Origin: Nocardiopsis coralli
Lineage (GTDB): Bacteria; Actinomycetota; Actinomycetes; Streptosporangiales; Streptosporangiaceae
NCBI RefSeq assembly: GCF_014892575.1
Contig: NZ_JADBGI010000028.1
Coordinates: forward strand, 24,847 to 88,846
DNA length: 64,000 bases
Direction: 5' to 3'
The notes beneath the pieces are model-generated. The model was not told the origin of the DNA, ran no database searches, and was given only the letters and a program-made list of their open reading frames with translations. Below, piece by piece: positions 1 to 8,813 of this stretch. Position 1 is the stretch's first letter; each line of letters starts with the position of its first letter. The translations under genes and the position numbers were made by a program.

Positions 1-695
1 GGACCCTGCACGAGATCGGGTTCGATGCCGGGGGGTATCAGTTCCTGCGCCGGGGGGACAGCGCCGCAGCGGCGATCGGCCCCCTGGAGCACGAGGAACA
101 GCGCCCCGCGTGGACCCTCATCTTCGCCGTCGGCGACATCGAGGACGCCATCGACGAGACCGAGAACCGTGGCGGTTCGGTCTACGTGGAGCCCTTCGCG
201 GTGCCTCCGGTGGGCCGTATGGCGATCCTCATGGATTCCCTGGGCGGGGTGTTCGGCGTCTGGCAGAGCCAGGAGTTCGGCGGGTTCGAGGTGGTCAACG
301 AGCCGGACAGCTTCGGCTGGGCCGAGCTGTGGACACCCGATGCCGCGGCCTCCAGGTCCTTCTACAGCGGGGTCTTCGGCTGGCAGTACGAGATCCTCGA
401 CCAGGGTGAGAACGGCGAGTACGCGGTGGCCCGCAACACCGGTGCCCCGCTCGAGGAGTCGCACGGCGGGATCATGGAACTCGGACGCGAGTACCTGGCC
501 GACACCGAGGGCGCGCCCGACTGGCACCCGGTGTTCATGGTCGCCGACTGCGACGCGAGTGCCCGCCTGGTGCGGGACAGCGGCGGGAAGATCTACATGG
601 GGCCGGTCGACATCCCGCAGGCGGGGAGGATGGCGGTTTGTGCCGACCTGGTCGGCGCCGAGTTCGCCCTGCTCACGCCTTCGCCGGCCGGCTGA
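1..695 (+). CDS. VOC (glyoxalase-like) family protein, 5' end missing
   Basis: The reading frame is open from the first bases of the window to the TGA at 693-695, so the start lies upstream and only the last ~230 residues are seen. They form parts of two tandem vicinal-oxygen-chelate modules: the first ends around GVFGVWQ, the second opens with FGWAELWTPDAAASRSFY and GVFGWQYE, the usual two-layer pattern of actinobacterial VOC proteins. VOC proteins are metal-dependent lyases, isomerases or dioxygenases, or drug-binding proteins; nothing here fixes the substrate. A strong hairpin terminator follows directly. Family assignment is good, function open. Confidence 0.85.
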   Translation, partial: TLHEIGFDAGGYQFLRRGDSAAAAIGPLEHEEQRPAWTLIFAVGDIEDAIDETENRGGSVYVEPFAVPPVGRMAILMDSLGGVFGVWQSQEFGGFEVVNEPDSFGWAELWTPDAAASRSFYSGVFGWQYEILDQGENGEYAVARNTGAPLEESHGGIMELGREYLADTEGAPDWHPVFMVADCDASARLVRDSGGKIYMGPVDIPQAGRMAVCADLVGAEFALLTPSPAG

Positions 696-710
696 CCCTC
701 TCCCTGCGCG

Positions 711-747
711 CCCCTCCGCCCCGATCTCCTGGGGGCGGAGGGGTTTT
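711..747 (+). terminator. Rho-independent terminator after the VOC gene
   Basis: A perfect 12-bp GC stem (711-722 with 732-743), a 9-nt loop, then TTTT at 744-747. It lies 16 nt after the VOC stop codon. Confidence 0.85.
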
Positions 748-826
748 GCGTGCGCGGGGCCCGGCGCGGGGGCCGGTCATGGGGTTGGGATACTGGGCGT
801 CGCTCCAGCGACCCCGGGAGGACACC

Positions 827-1897
827 GTGGACACGGCCGTGCGCACCGTCGACGTCGCCGTCATCGGCGGCGGCCCGGCAGGCCTGGCGGTCGGGTACTA
901 CCTCCGGAAGGCGGAGGCGGACTGCGTCATCCTCGACGGGCAAGGCGCCCCGGGCGGGTTCTGGAACGGTTCCTGGAACGAGTACTGGGACTCCCTGCGG
1001 TTGCTCTCCTCGGCCGAGCACAGCTCCCTCCCGGGATGGCCGATGCCGGAGGAGCCGGGGCAGGAACGCCCGTCGGCACAGCACGTCGCCGACTACCTGG
1101 CCGAGTACGAGCGCCGCCACGACCTGCCCGTGCACCGTCCGGTGACCGTGAGCGAGGTGCGCCGTGCCGGCGGGGCGCTCGAGGTGGTCGGCTCCACGGG
1201 GACGTGGAGGGCCCGGCACGTGGTCAGCGCGACCGGGACCTGGCGGCGTCCCCACACCCCCGACCACCCCGGCCGGGAGCTCTTCGAGGGCAGGCAACTG
1301 CACACCGTGGACTACCGCCGTCCGGAGGAGTTCGCCGGCCGGCACGTGGTGGTCGTGGGCAGCGGCAACTCCGCGGCGCAGCTCCTGGCCGAGCTCTCGG
1401 AGGTCGCGCACACCACGTGGGTCACCCGGCGCCCTCCGCGGTTCATGACCGGCGACGTGTACGGCCGTGTGCTGTGTGACACGGCCACCCGGCGCGCCCA
1501 GGGCGGGACGACACACGGGAGCGCCGGTTCCCTGGACGACATCGTCATGGTTCCGAGCGTGCGCCGGGCGCGGGACCGGGGCGTGCTCGAGGCGCGGCCG
1601 ATGTTCGAGCGGCTCACCCGGACCGGGATCGCCTGGGCGGACGGCACCGAGCAGTCGGCCGACGCGGTCCTGTGGTGCACGGGGTTCCGCCCGGCACTGG
1701 ACCACCTGGCCCCGCTGGAGCCGTTCGACGCCGACGGCCGGATCCCCGTCGACGGGAACCGCTGCCTCCGCGAGCCGTACCTGCACCTGCTCGGCTACGG
1801 CGGTTGGACCGGGGCCGCCTCGGACACGCTGCTCGGCGCGGGGCACACCGCCGAGGCCGCCGTCGACCGGATCGTCGAGGACCTGAGCGCGGGTTGA
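827..1897 (+). CDS. FAD-dependent monooxygenase (flavin-containing monooxygenase type)
   Basis: A 356-residue flavoprotein. The N-terminus carries the FAD Rossmann motif VIGGGPAGLAVGYYL (about residues 12-26), followed by GGFWNGSW-type residues; a second dinucleotide fold, VVVGSGNSAAQLL, sits mid-protein and should bind NADPH, and a late WCTGFRP resembles the C-terminal FMO/Baeyer-Villiger motif. It would oxygenate a small molecule using NADPH and O2; the substrate is not predictable. The GTG at 827 is chosen because GGGAGG lies upstream at proper spacing; an ATG at 779 in the same frame is possible but poorly supported. It is a single gene between two terminators. Confidence 0.85.
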   Translation: MDTAVRTVDVAVIGGGPAGLAVGYYLRKAEADCVILDGQGAPGGFWNGSWNEYWDSLRLLSSAEHSSLPGWPMPEEPGQERPSAQHVADYLAEYERRHDLPVHRPVTVSEVRRAGGALEVVGSTGTWRARHVVSATGTWRRPHTPDHPGRELFEGRQLHTVDYRRPEEFAGRHVVVVGSGNSAAQLLAELSEVAHTTWVTRRPPRFMTGDVYGRVLCDTATRRAQGGTTHGSAGSLDDIVMVPSVRRARDRGVLEARPMFERLTRTGIAWADGTEQSADAVLWCTGFRPALDHLAPLEPFDADGRIPVDGNRCLREPYLHLLGYGGWTGAASDTLLGAGHTAEAAVDRIVEDLSAG

Positions 1898-1930
1898 GGC
1901 CTTGTGCCGGGCCGCGGACACGACCGGTGG

Positions 1931-1975
1931 CAAAAAGAAACCTGGGGTCTCCCGCAGTGCGGGAGACCCCAGGTT
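1931..1975 (-). terminator. Terminator of the tRNA-Ser gene
   Basis: A perfect 17-bp inverted repeat (1939-1955 with 1959-1975) with a 3-nt loop. Read on the minus strand it is followed by a T-rich run (complement of CAAAAAGAAA, 1931-1940), so it ends tRNA transcription. Confidence 0.85.
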
Positions 1976-1982
1976 CGGAGCG

Positions 1983-2069
1983 CGGAGGATATGGGATTTG
2001 AACCCATGAGGGGGTTGCCCCCCAACCGCATTAGCAGTGCGGCGCCCTAGGCCTCTAGGCGAATCCTCC
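1983..2069 (-). tRNA. tRNA-Ser(GCT)
   Basis: Class II tRNA of about 87 nt. The acceptor stem GGAGGAT pairs with ATCCTCC, the anticodon loop reads CTGCTAA (anticodon GCT, decoding AGC/AGT serine codons), there is a long variable arm typical of tRNA-Ser, and the T-loop GGTTCAAATCC is intact. CCA is not encoded. A strong terminator follows on the same strand. No duplicated 3' end suggesting an integrated element was noticed in the window. Confidence 0.95.
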
Positions 2070-2399
2070 TGGCTGCGCTCAGCCTACAGGGCGCCGAGGG
2101 GGCGCGCAAAACGGTTGCCCTGGTCGGGGCGGTCCTGTGGTGCGGGTCACGAGTCATGGGTTGCCTCCGATGCCCGTCACGCGGCTTTGTGTCCGTTGTG
2201 CCCAGAAAGGACTCATGGCCAAGAATGGGAGTTAATTCCACTCTGTGGCCCTTTAAGATCTGTGTTTGAAAATCCTCCATGGAGGTGCAAAGAAAGAACA
2301 TTTCGGCTGGTCAAAGCGTTTCTTGCTGCGTTGGGTGTCCGAGTATTCCTCTGGGCTGATCCGGCCCTTGTGGTCGGCGATCGAGGGATCGGGGGAAAA
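2070..2399. other. Gene-free leader between tRNA-Ser and the LPXTG protein gene
   Basis: About 330 nt with visibly lower GC than the surroundings. It contains a 12-bp perfect palindrome CCTCCATGGAGG (2274-2285) just after TTGAAA (2266-2271), which could be a -35 element, but no convincing -10 follows. The frame of the downstream gene stays open through much of it, yet the encoded residues look non-coding. It probably holds the promoter and leader of the surface protein gene. Confidence 0.4.
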
Positions 2400-5300
2400 G
2401 TGCGGCAAGAGAGTCTTCAGCGCTCGAAGAGGGGGCGCCGTCCGCGTGTGTTCATGGGTGGGGCCTTCGCCTGGCTTGCGATGTTTCTACTGCTCATGGG
2501 GTTGGCGCCGCCTGGTGCGGGCGCGGAGCCGGAGCGGGTGGCGCAGCAGCAGGCCATCCCCGACGAGGGCGGGAATCGACCCGGTGCGTCCGAAATGTGC
2601 AACGGGTACAATTTCATCGCGGCGTCCCGAAACTATGCGACGCCCCCGACGGAGATCTACCGTTCCGACCCCCTCACCGGTGCTCTCCAAAAACTCGGGG
2701 CCGAGGGTGATCAGATCGCCGAGGGCGCGAACGGGCTCGCTTTCAGCAACCTCGACGGATTCCTCTATGCCTTCGACATGGAGGGTCCGGAGGGGCAGCG
2801 CTTGCTGAAGATCTCTCCGGCCGACGGTTCGGTGGTCGAGCGGTTCGATCTGGACCTCTCGGACGAATCGATCGTCGACGCGACCGCCACACTCGACGGG
2901 ACCGCGCTCATCACCCTCTCCAACGGTGGCCAGTACTGGCGCGTGGTCAACATCGACCCCGGAGCCGGCCCGGTCGGCGAGATCCTGGAGGAGTACGAGC
3001 GTCCCGAGGTCGGCGTGGTCTGGGACATCGGGCTCAACCCCGCGGACGGGCTGGTCTACACGGTCGGTGACGGCCACCTCAGGCAGTGGGACCCCGACAA
3101 CGGGTTCCAGCTGCTCGACGAGGTCCCCGTGGACAACCCGAACTCCGCGCGCGGTGTCACCTTCGACGAGGTCGGCCACATGTTCGTGTGGAGCGACGGC
3201 CAGCCGAAACAGACGTACATGTTCGACCTCACCGAGGGGGACCTCGACACCCCGCCGGTGGCGCTGGCGCAGCAGGGATCGATCGAAATCGGCACCAACT
3301 ACGCCCGTGAGGTCGATGCCGCGGGCTGCCTCATGTACGGGTCCTTCGGCGACGCACCCGACGAGAACCACGGCACGCTCCTGGCGTCCGACGGCGCGCA
3401 ACACACCGGTGGCGGGGCCGTCCCCGACCCGGACGCCCCGCGGGACCTGGCCCTGGGCGATCGCATCAACTACACCGAGGACGCCGTGTACAACGACGGC
3501 CTCCCCCTCAACGGCCACAACAACCCCGGGCACGACGCGATCGACGCCATGCCGAACATCGCCCGTACCGCCGACTCCTACGAGGTGGACCTCAGGGTCA
3601 CCAACAACACGGGGGAGGCGGCCACCCTGGCCGGGTGGATCGACTTCAACGGGAACGGCACGTTCGACGAGGACGAACGCACCTACGTCACCGTCCCACC
3701 GGGCGCCGGGTCGGCGACCCTGAGATGGGAAGACATCGGAACCGTGGCCGAGGGCGAGCTCTTCGCACGCTTCCGCCTGTACCCGGGCGACGTGGACCCC
3801 GGGGACCTGAGTCCCACGGGCACGGTCGTCGGCGGTGAGGTCGAGGACTGGGTGGTCCGCGGCGGAGCCGACCCCGAGACGTGGGTGCACAAGAGCGCCG
3901 ACACCGACGAGGCCGTGGTCGACCAGCGGGTCGCGTACACGGTCGCCGTCACCAACGGCAGCTCCGGCCCCCAGACCCCGGACGTCAGCGACGACATCTC
4001 GGGTGTGCTCGACGACGCGGACCTCGACGAGGGGAGCCTGCGGGCCGAGATCGACGGCAGGGAAGTGAGCCCTCCGCGGTTCGACCCCGGATCAGCCACG
4101 TTGATCTGGTCGGGGAGCGGTGACGAGAGACTGGAACCCGGCCAGACCCTGACCATCACCTACGAGGTCACCGTGCGGGGCGAGCCGTACGACGCCCGGG
4201 ACTTCGAGATGCTCAACACGGTCACCGTGCCTGGTACCAACTGCCCGTCCGGAGCGGTCGACCCCGCGTGCACGGCCCGTGTCGACATCCAGCAGGCCGA
4301 CGTCGACGTGCGCAAGGCCGTCACCGGTTCACCGGCCGAGGTCGTCGCGGGTGAGCCGTTCTCCTGGACCACCGAGGTGACCAACCTGGGTGCCGACACG
4401 GCCGTGAACACCGTCGTGACCGACACCGTGCCCGACGGCGTGGACATCGAGGACGCCTACTACGAGACCCCGGGCGGTGCCAGGTACTGGTGTGACATCT
4501 CGGGTCAGGACGTCACCTGCGACCTCGGGGACATGCCGGCGGGAGACGTGTACACCCTCACCATCGAGGCGAGGGTCGCGCCGGACTCCACGGGCGAGAT
4601 CCCCGAGAACACCGTCCGCGCTACGACCGACTCCGTCGACCTGGACCCGGAGAACGACGAGGACACCTCCGACCCGGTGCCGATCACCCAGAACGCTGAC
4701 ATGTGGGTGGAGAAACACGTGGTGTCGGGGGTCGTGCACCCCGGTGACCAGGTCGAGTGGGAAGCCACCGTCCGCAACGACGGGCCCTCCACCGCGACCG
4801 GCGTCGTACTCACCGACACCGTTCCGGACGGAGCCGAGAACGTCTCCGTGGCCGACGACGGCGGGATGAACTGCGAGGTGTCCGGCCAGGAGGTGCGGTG
4901 CGAGGCCGACCGGCTCGAACCGGGGGAGTCCCTCACCGTGCGGATCATCGCCGATGTGGTTTCCGGTACGGCCGGCATCGACGGGAACCCGGTTCAGGTC
5001 GAGAGCGAGACCCCGGACGGCAACCCTGACAACAACGAGGACACCAGCGAACCGATCGTGGTGGACCCCGCGGCCGACGTGTCCGTGACCAAGCAGGCCA
5101 TGGACGACACACCTGTCGCCGGCGGACCGGTCTCCTGGACGCTCGACATCGCCAACGACGGGCCTTCCGCGGCCGAGAACGTCGTGGTCACCGACCCCGT
5201 CCCGGACGGTGTGACCGACGTGGCCACCGACGACCCCCGGTGCAGTGTCTCGGGCGGCACGGTCACCTGTCACCTCGGCACGATGGCCGAGGGCGAGAGC

Positions 5301-7961
5301 GTGCAGATCACACTGTCCGGAACCCTGTCGCCGGACGCACAGGAGCTGCCGGGCAACGAGGTCTCGGCCGGCTCCGACACCCATGACCCTGACGAGGAGA
5401 ACAACACCGACGGGACCGACCCGGTCCCGGCCGACACCAGCGCCGACGTCTCCACCACCAAGCGGGCGGTCAACGAGTCCGTCGACGCCGGAGACGAGGT
5501 CAGCTGGGAGGTCGTCGTCGACAACGCCGGCCCGTCCGTGGCCCGGGACGTCACTCTCGAGGACACCGTCCACGACTCGGTGACGGGTCTGTCCGCGGAG
5601 ACCACCGCCGGTTCCTGCGACGTCTCCGGTCAGGAGGTCTCCTGCAGCCTGGGCGACCTCGGGGTCGGTGAGCCGGTCACGGTCACCATCACCGGGACCC
5701 TGGACGGCGAGGCCACCGAACTGCCGGAGAACACCGCCAGGGCGGACAGCGGGACCGACGACCCGGATCCTGACAACAACGAGAGCACCTCGCCGCCGAT
5801 CGAGGTCGGCACGTCCGCCGACGTCGAGGTCACCAAGGAGCTGCTGACCGACCGGGTCGTTCCGGGTGAGCAGGTCCAGTGGCAGGTCGTGGTCGGCAAC
5901 AACGGCCCGTCCACGGCGATGGGGGTCGAGGTAGCCGACACCCTGCCCGCCGGCCTCACCGGCACCACCGCCGAGATCGAGGGCGGCACGGGCGACGAGT
6001 GCCTGGTCAGCGGGGAACGGGTCGAGTGCGCGCTCGGCAACCTGGCCTCCGGCGCGACCGTGACCATCACACTCACCGGAACCCTGTCGCCCGAGGCCCG
6101 TGTGCTCGGCGAGAACACCGTCGAGGCCGGTTCGTCGACCCCGGACCCGGAACCCGACAACAACACCGACACCACGGAGGAGACCGAGGTCCATCCGACG
6201 ACCGACCTGGCCGTCACCAAGGAAGGGCCGGCCACCGCCACACCGGGCGGTCAGGTCCAGTGGAACGTCGTGGTCAGCAACAACGGACCGTCCGACGCCA
6301 CCGGCGTGACGCTCATCGACACCGTCCCCGACGGGGTCACAGGCGTCAGTGCCACCTTCGGTGAGGAGACCGCCGAGTGCGCGGTCTCGGGCCAGGAGGT
6401 CACCTGCGACATCGGTGAGCTCGCTGCGGGCACGGGGACCCCGGTGACCATCACCGGAACCCTGGCCCCGGACGCGACCGTCCTGCCGGCCAATACGGCC
6501 GACGTTGTCGGTGACGACGAGGACCCGGACGAGGACAACAACACCGACACCTCCGAGGAGGTCCCGGCCGAGCTGTCCGCCGACCTGGCCGTCGACAAGA
6601 CCCTGACCACCGACCCGGTCCAGGCCGGCGAGGAGGTCGCCTGGGAGGTCACGGTCACCAACAACGGACCGTCCGACGCGGCCGGCACGGTCGTGAACGA
6701 CGTCGTCCCGGACGGGGTCACGGGGGTCAGCGCGTCGTTCGGCGACCCCGCGGAGGAATGCACGGTCGGCACCCGGCACGTGCAGTGTGACCTGGGCACC
6801 CTGGCCGGCGGGGAGACGGTCACCATCACACTGACCGGCACTCTGGACGCGCAGGCCACCGAACTCGGTTCGAACGTCGCCCGGGTGGGCTCCGAGGTCC
6901 CCGACCCGAACCCGGACGACAACGAGGTCACCACCGACCCGGTGGCCCTTGACCCCGTCGCCGATCTGTCGGTGCAGAAGGACCTGCTGACAGACCCGGT
7001 CGTGGCCGGTCAGGATGTGAGCTGGCAGGTCACCGTGGCCAACGCGGGCCCGTCGGAGGCCACCGGCGTGACCGTCACCGACACCCTGCCCGAGGAGGTC
7101 TCCGGGGCCTTGGTCACGTCCTCGTTGGGCGACTGCGAGGTGGACGGACGCGAGGTCACCTGCACGGTCGACACGATCCCGGCCGGGGGCTCGGTCGCGG
7201 TGTGGATCACTGCGCTGGTCGACCCGGACGCGACCGGGATCGGTGCCAACACCGCTCGGGTGGAGTCCGAGGTCACGGACCCGAACCCGGACGACAACGA
7301 GGTCACCACCGACCCCGAACCGGCCGTACCGGTGGCCGACGTCGGTGTCATCAAGGCGGTGACCACCGACCCGGTCGTGGCCGGTGAGGAGGCCTCCTTC
7401 AGGGTCCTGGTCACCAACTACGGCGTGTCCACGGCACGGGGTGTGAGCCTGGGCGACGCCGTGCCATCGGGCCTGAGCGACATCGAGGTCTCCGACCACG
7501 ACGGCTGGGACTGTTCGGTCAGCGGCAACGACGTCTCCTGCACGGCCGACACGCTGGAGGTCATGGGCACGCTCGGGGTCACGATCACCGGCCGCCTGGC
7601 CGGCGACGCGACGGAGCTGCCGGCGAACACGGCACTCGTCTCCACCGAGTCCGAGGACCCGCACCCGGAGAACGACCGGAACACCACCGACCCGGTCCCG
7701 GTCGGGCCGGACCCGTCGCCGAGCCCGACGCCCACGCCCACGCCCACGCCGACTCCGACACCGTCGCCCACCGGACCCACGGGGAGCCCCGAGCCGGGGC
7801 CGGACGAGCCGACCGCGCCGCACGCCGACGGCGATCTGCCACGCACCGGCATGCTGCTCGTGCCGTTGGTCGGGGTCGGTGCGGTCCTCGTGGCCGCGGG
7901 TACCGCCCTGTACCTCGGGGTGGGACGCCGCCGCAGCAGCAGGGGGACGTCGATGGACTGA
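2400..7961 (+). CDS. LPXTG-anchored surface protein with nine DUF11 repeats
   Basis: About 1853 residues. A basic stretch (RSKRGRRPR) and hydrophobic core make a Sec signal peptide ending near residue 41. Residues ~69-335 resemble the DUF6923 beta-propeller-like region, ~355-485 a GEVED domain (GGEVEDWVV, with Asp-rich DFNGNGTFDEDE likely binding Ca2+), then a diverged conserved-repeat module and nine DUF11 repeats of ~125 residues (from residue 633). A Ser/Thr-Pro stalk precedes LPRTG (1813-1817), a hydrophobic segment and GRRRSSR, the sortase sorting signal. It should be covalently attached to peptidoglycan, as an adhesin or stalk-like display protein. GTG 2400 is chosen because it keeps the charged n-region and has GGGGGA upstream; ATG 2454 is the alternative. 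No sortase gene is in view. Confidence 0.85.
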   Translation: MRQESLQRSKRGRRPRVFMGGAFAWLAMFLLLMGLAPPGAGAEPERVAQQQAIPDEGGNRPGASEMCNGYNFIAASRNYATPPTEIYRSDPLTGALQKLGAEGDQIAEGANGLAFSNLDGFLYAFDMEGPEGQRLLKISPADGSVVERFDLDLSDESIVDATATLDGTALITLSNGGQYWRVVNIDPGAGPVGEILEEYERPEVGVVWDIGLNPADGLVYTVGDGHLRQWDPDNGFQLLDEVPVDNPNSARGVTFDEVGHMFVWSDGQPKQTYMFDLTEGDLDTPPVALAQQGSIEIGTNYAREVDAAGCLMYGSFGDAPDENHGTLLASDGAQHTGGGAVPDPDAPRDLALGDRINYTEDAVYNDGLPLNGHNNPGHDAIDAMPNIARTADSYEVDLRVTNNTGEAATLAGWIDFNGNGTFDEDERTYVTVPPGAGSATLRWEDIGTVAEGELFARFRLYPGDVDPGDLSPTGTVVGGEVEDWVVRGGADPETWVHKSADTDEAVVDQRVAYTVAVTNGSSGPQTPDVSDDISGVLDDADLDEGSLRAEIDGREVSPPRFDPGSATLIWSGSGDERLEPGQTLTITYEVTVRGEPYDARDFEMLNTVTVPGTNCPSGAVDPACTARVDIQQADVDVRKAVTGSPAEVVAGEPFSWTTEVTNLGADTAVNTVVTDTVPDGVDIEDAYYETPGGARYWCDISGQDVTCDLGDMPAGDVYTLTIEARVAPDSTGEIPENTVRATTDSVDLDPENDEDTSDPVPITQNADMWVEKHVVSGVVHPGDQVEWEATVRNDGPSTATGVVLTDTVPDGAENVSVADDGGMNCEVSGQEVRCEADRLEPGESLTVRIIADVVSGTAGIDGNPVQVESETPDGNPDNNEDTSEPIVVDPAADVSVTKQAMDDTPVAGGPVSWTLDIANDGPSAAENVVVTDPVPDGVTDVATDDPRCSVSGGTVTCHLGTMAEGESVQITLSGTLSPDAQELPGNEVSAGSDTHDPDEENNTDGTDPVPADTSADVSTTKRAVNESVDAGDEVSWEVVVDNAGPSVARDVTLEDTVHDSVTGLSAETTAGSCDVSGQEVSCSLGDLGVGEPVTVTITGTLDGEATELPENTARADSGTDDPDPDNNESTSPPIEVGTSADVEVTKELLTDRVVPGEQVQWQVVVGNNGPSTAMGVEVADTLPAGLTGTTAEIEGGTGDECLVSGERVECALGNLASGATVTITLTGTLSPEARVLGENTVEAGSSTPDPEPDNNTDTTEETEVHPTTDLAVTKEGPATATPGGQVQWNVVVSNNGPSDATGVTLIDTVPDGVTGVSATFGEETAECAVSGQEVTCDIGELAAGTGTPVTITGTLAPDATVLPANTADVVGDDEDPDEDNNTDTSEEVPAELSADLAVDKTLTTDPVQAGEEVAWEVTVTNNGPSDAAGTVVNDVVPDGVTGVSASFGDPAEECTVGTRHVQCDLGTLAGGETVTITLTGTLDAQATELGSNVARVGSEVPDPNPDDNEVTTDPVALDPVADLSVQKDLLTDPVVAGQDVSWQVTVANAGPSEATGVTVTDTLPEEVSGALVTSSLGDCEVDGREVTCTVDTIPAGGSVAVWITALVDPDATGIGANTARVESEVTDPNPDDNEVTTDPEPAVPVADVGVIKAVTTDPVVAGEEASFRVLVTNYGVSTARGVSLGDAVPSGLSDIEVSDHDGWDCSVSGNDVSCTADTLEVMGTLGVTITGRLAGDATELPANTALVSTESEDPHPENDRNTTDPVPVGPDPSPSPTPTPTPTPTPTPSPTGPTGSPEPGPDEPTAPHADGDLPRTGMLLVPLVGVGAVLVAAGTALYLGVGRRRSSRGTSMD
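4296..7710 (+). repeat. Nine tandem DUF11 coding repeats
   Basis: Repeat units begin at 4296, 4695, 5073, 5442, 5817, 6201, 6579, 6960 and 7335, giving periods of 369-399 nt. Each starts with an (A/T)D-x-x-V-x-K-type strand, continues with V-x-N-x-GPS, and ends with an acidic Asp-Pro-Asn-Asp-Asn linker. Units diverge in sequence but share the frame and register, so this is an old protein-level repeat, not a recent DNA duplication. Confidence 0.85.
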
Positions 7962-7985
7962 TCCGCGGGTGATCGCGTGAGAGAA

Positions 7986-8014
7986 GGGGAGGGGCCCGGA
8001 CCGGGTCCCTCCCC
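7986..8014. terminator. Hairpin terminator between convergent surface-protein and sigma genes
   Basis: A 14-bp stem (7986-7999 with 8001-8014) containing one G-T pair around a single A; no clear T-run on either side. It lies between two converging genes and probably serves both. Confidence 0.55.
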
Positions 8015-8044
8015 TCCTGTGTGCGGCGGCCCCGCGAGGGACGC

Positions 8045-8572
8045 TCAGACGGTCGTGCGCTCGATGATGAGGTCGGCGTCGTGGCGCAGTTTCTCGGTGG
8101 CGCGGGAGAGTGTGCTCTTGACCGTCCCGAGCGTGACACCGAGGCGTTCGGCGATCTGGGCCTCGGTGAGGTCGTCGTAGTAGCGCAGCACCACGGTGGC
8201 GCGCTGCCGGTCGGGGAGGCGTTCGACGGCGCGTGCCACGACGTCCGCGAGGTCGCTGCGCCAGGTGGGGTCGTCCACACGCTGCTCGGGGATCTCGTCG
8301 GTGGGGTAGACGTCGAGCCGGCTCCGGCGCCACTCGGAGATCTGGGTGTTGACCATCGCCCGCCGCACGTAGCCGTCCAGGGCACGGGGGTTGGTGATGC
8401 GGTCCCAGGAGAGGAAGGTCTTGACCAACGCCGCCTGCAGCAGATCCTCGGCGTCGGCATGGCTGTTGGTGAGGTTTCGGGCCATGCGCAGAAGTGCGGG
8501 TCCGCGCTCCGCGACGTATCCGCTGAAGTCGTCGAACCTGGGGCTCTGGGCGGTACCCGCCACGGCGCTCAC
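8045..8572 (-). CDS. SigE-family ECF RNA polymerase sigma factor
   Basis: A 175-residue group IV sigma factor. Region 2 (residues ~15-85) includes the DAEDLLQAALVKTF helix and RR-x-MVNTQISEWRR that contact the -10 element; region 4 (~115-165) includes LPDRQRATVVLRYYDDLTE and an HTH, GVTLGTVKSTLSRA, for the -35. This is the actinobacterial SigE-like subfamily (length ~170). Start GTG 8572 has GGAGAGG upstream. No anti-sigma gene adjoins it; its only close neighbour is the LPXTG protein gene, which converges on it. A link between the two is only positional. Confidence 0.9.
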   Translation of the reverse strand: MSAVAGTAQSPRFDDFSGYVAERGPALLRMARNLTNSHADAEDLLQAALVKTFLSWDRITNPRALDGYVRRAMVNTQISEWRRSRLDVYPTDEIPEQRVDDPTWRSDLADVVARAVERLPDRQRATVVLRYYDDLTEAQIAERLGVTLGTVKSTLSRATEKLRHDADLIIERTTV

Positions 8573-8813
8573 CGACCCTCTCCGTGACGTGATGTTCCTT
8601 CTGTCCCGTTTCCTCCCCTCACTGTCACACAGCGTGAGCAAACGCTCGGGTATGTGGACTCCATGTGATCGCAAACGGCCGTCCGTGCAGGCCACGCCGT
8701 CGGCACGGCATCGACACGAACCGGTGCGTACCGGCGTGTAACCGGAGCTCGGAGGGCCACGTCGGCAGAATGGGCACTGAGGACGAGTCGGGTTACAGGG
8801 GGGCGCAAGCGAC

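Noticed and set aside
25..1479. A 484-residue plus-strand frame covering the VOC and monooxygenase genes
   Set aside because: It reads through a terminator and two real genes in the wrong frame, with Arg/Ser/Pro-rich residues.
1983..2069. tRNA-Ser as an integration site for a mobile element
   Set aside because: No integrase gene or repeated tRNA 3' end was seen within the window; neighbouring genes look chromosomal.
2037..2399. Upstream extension of the LPXTG protein frame into the tRNA region
   Set aside because: It overlaps tRNA-Ser and would place the signal peptide far from the N-terminus.
7710..7770. Short tandem GC-rich repeats resembling a microsatellite or CRISPR
   Set aside because: They encode the Thr-Pro stalk before the LPXTG signal; there are no spacers or regular 25-40 nt repeats, so no CRISPR.
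4329..8333. A 1334-residue open frame on the minus strand opposite the LPXTG protein
   Set aside because: It mirrors the repeat coding region, runs through the sigma gene in another frame, has Gly/Arg/Val-rich unstructured residues and no ribosome site. High-GC codon bias leaves the antisense frame open.
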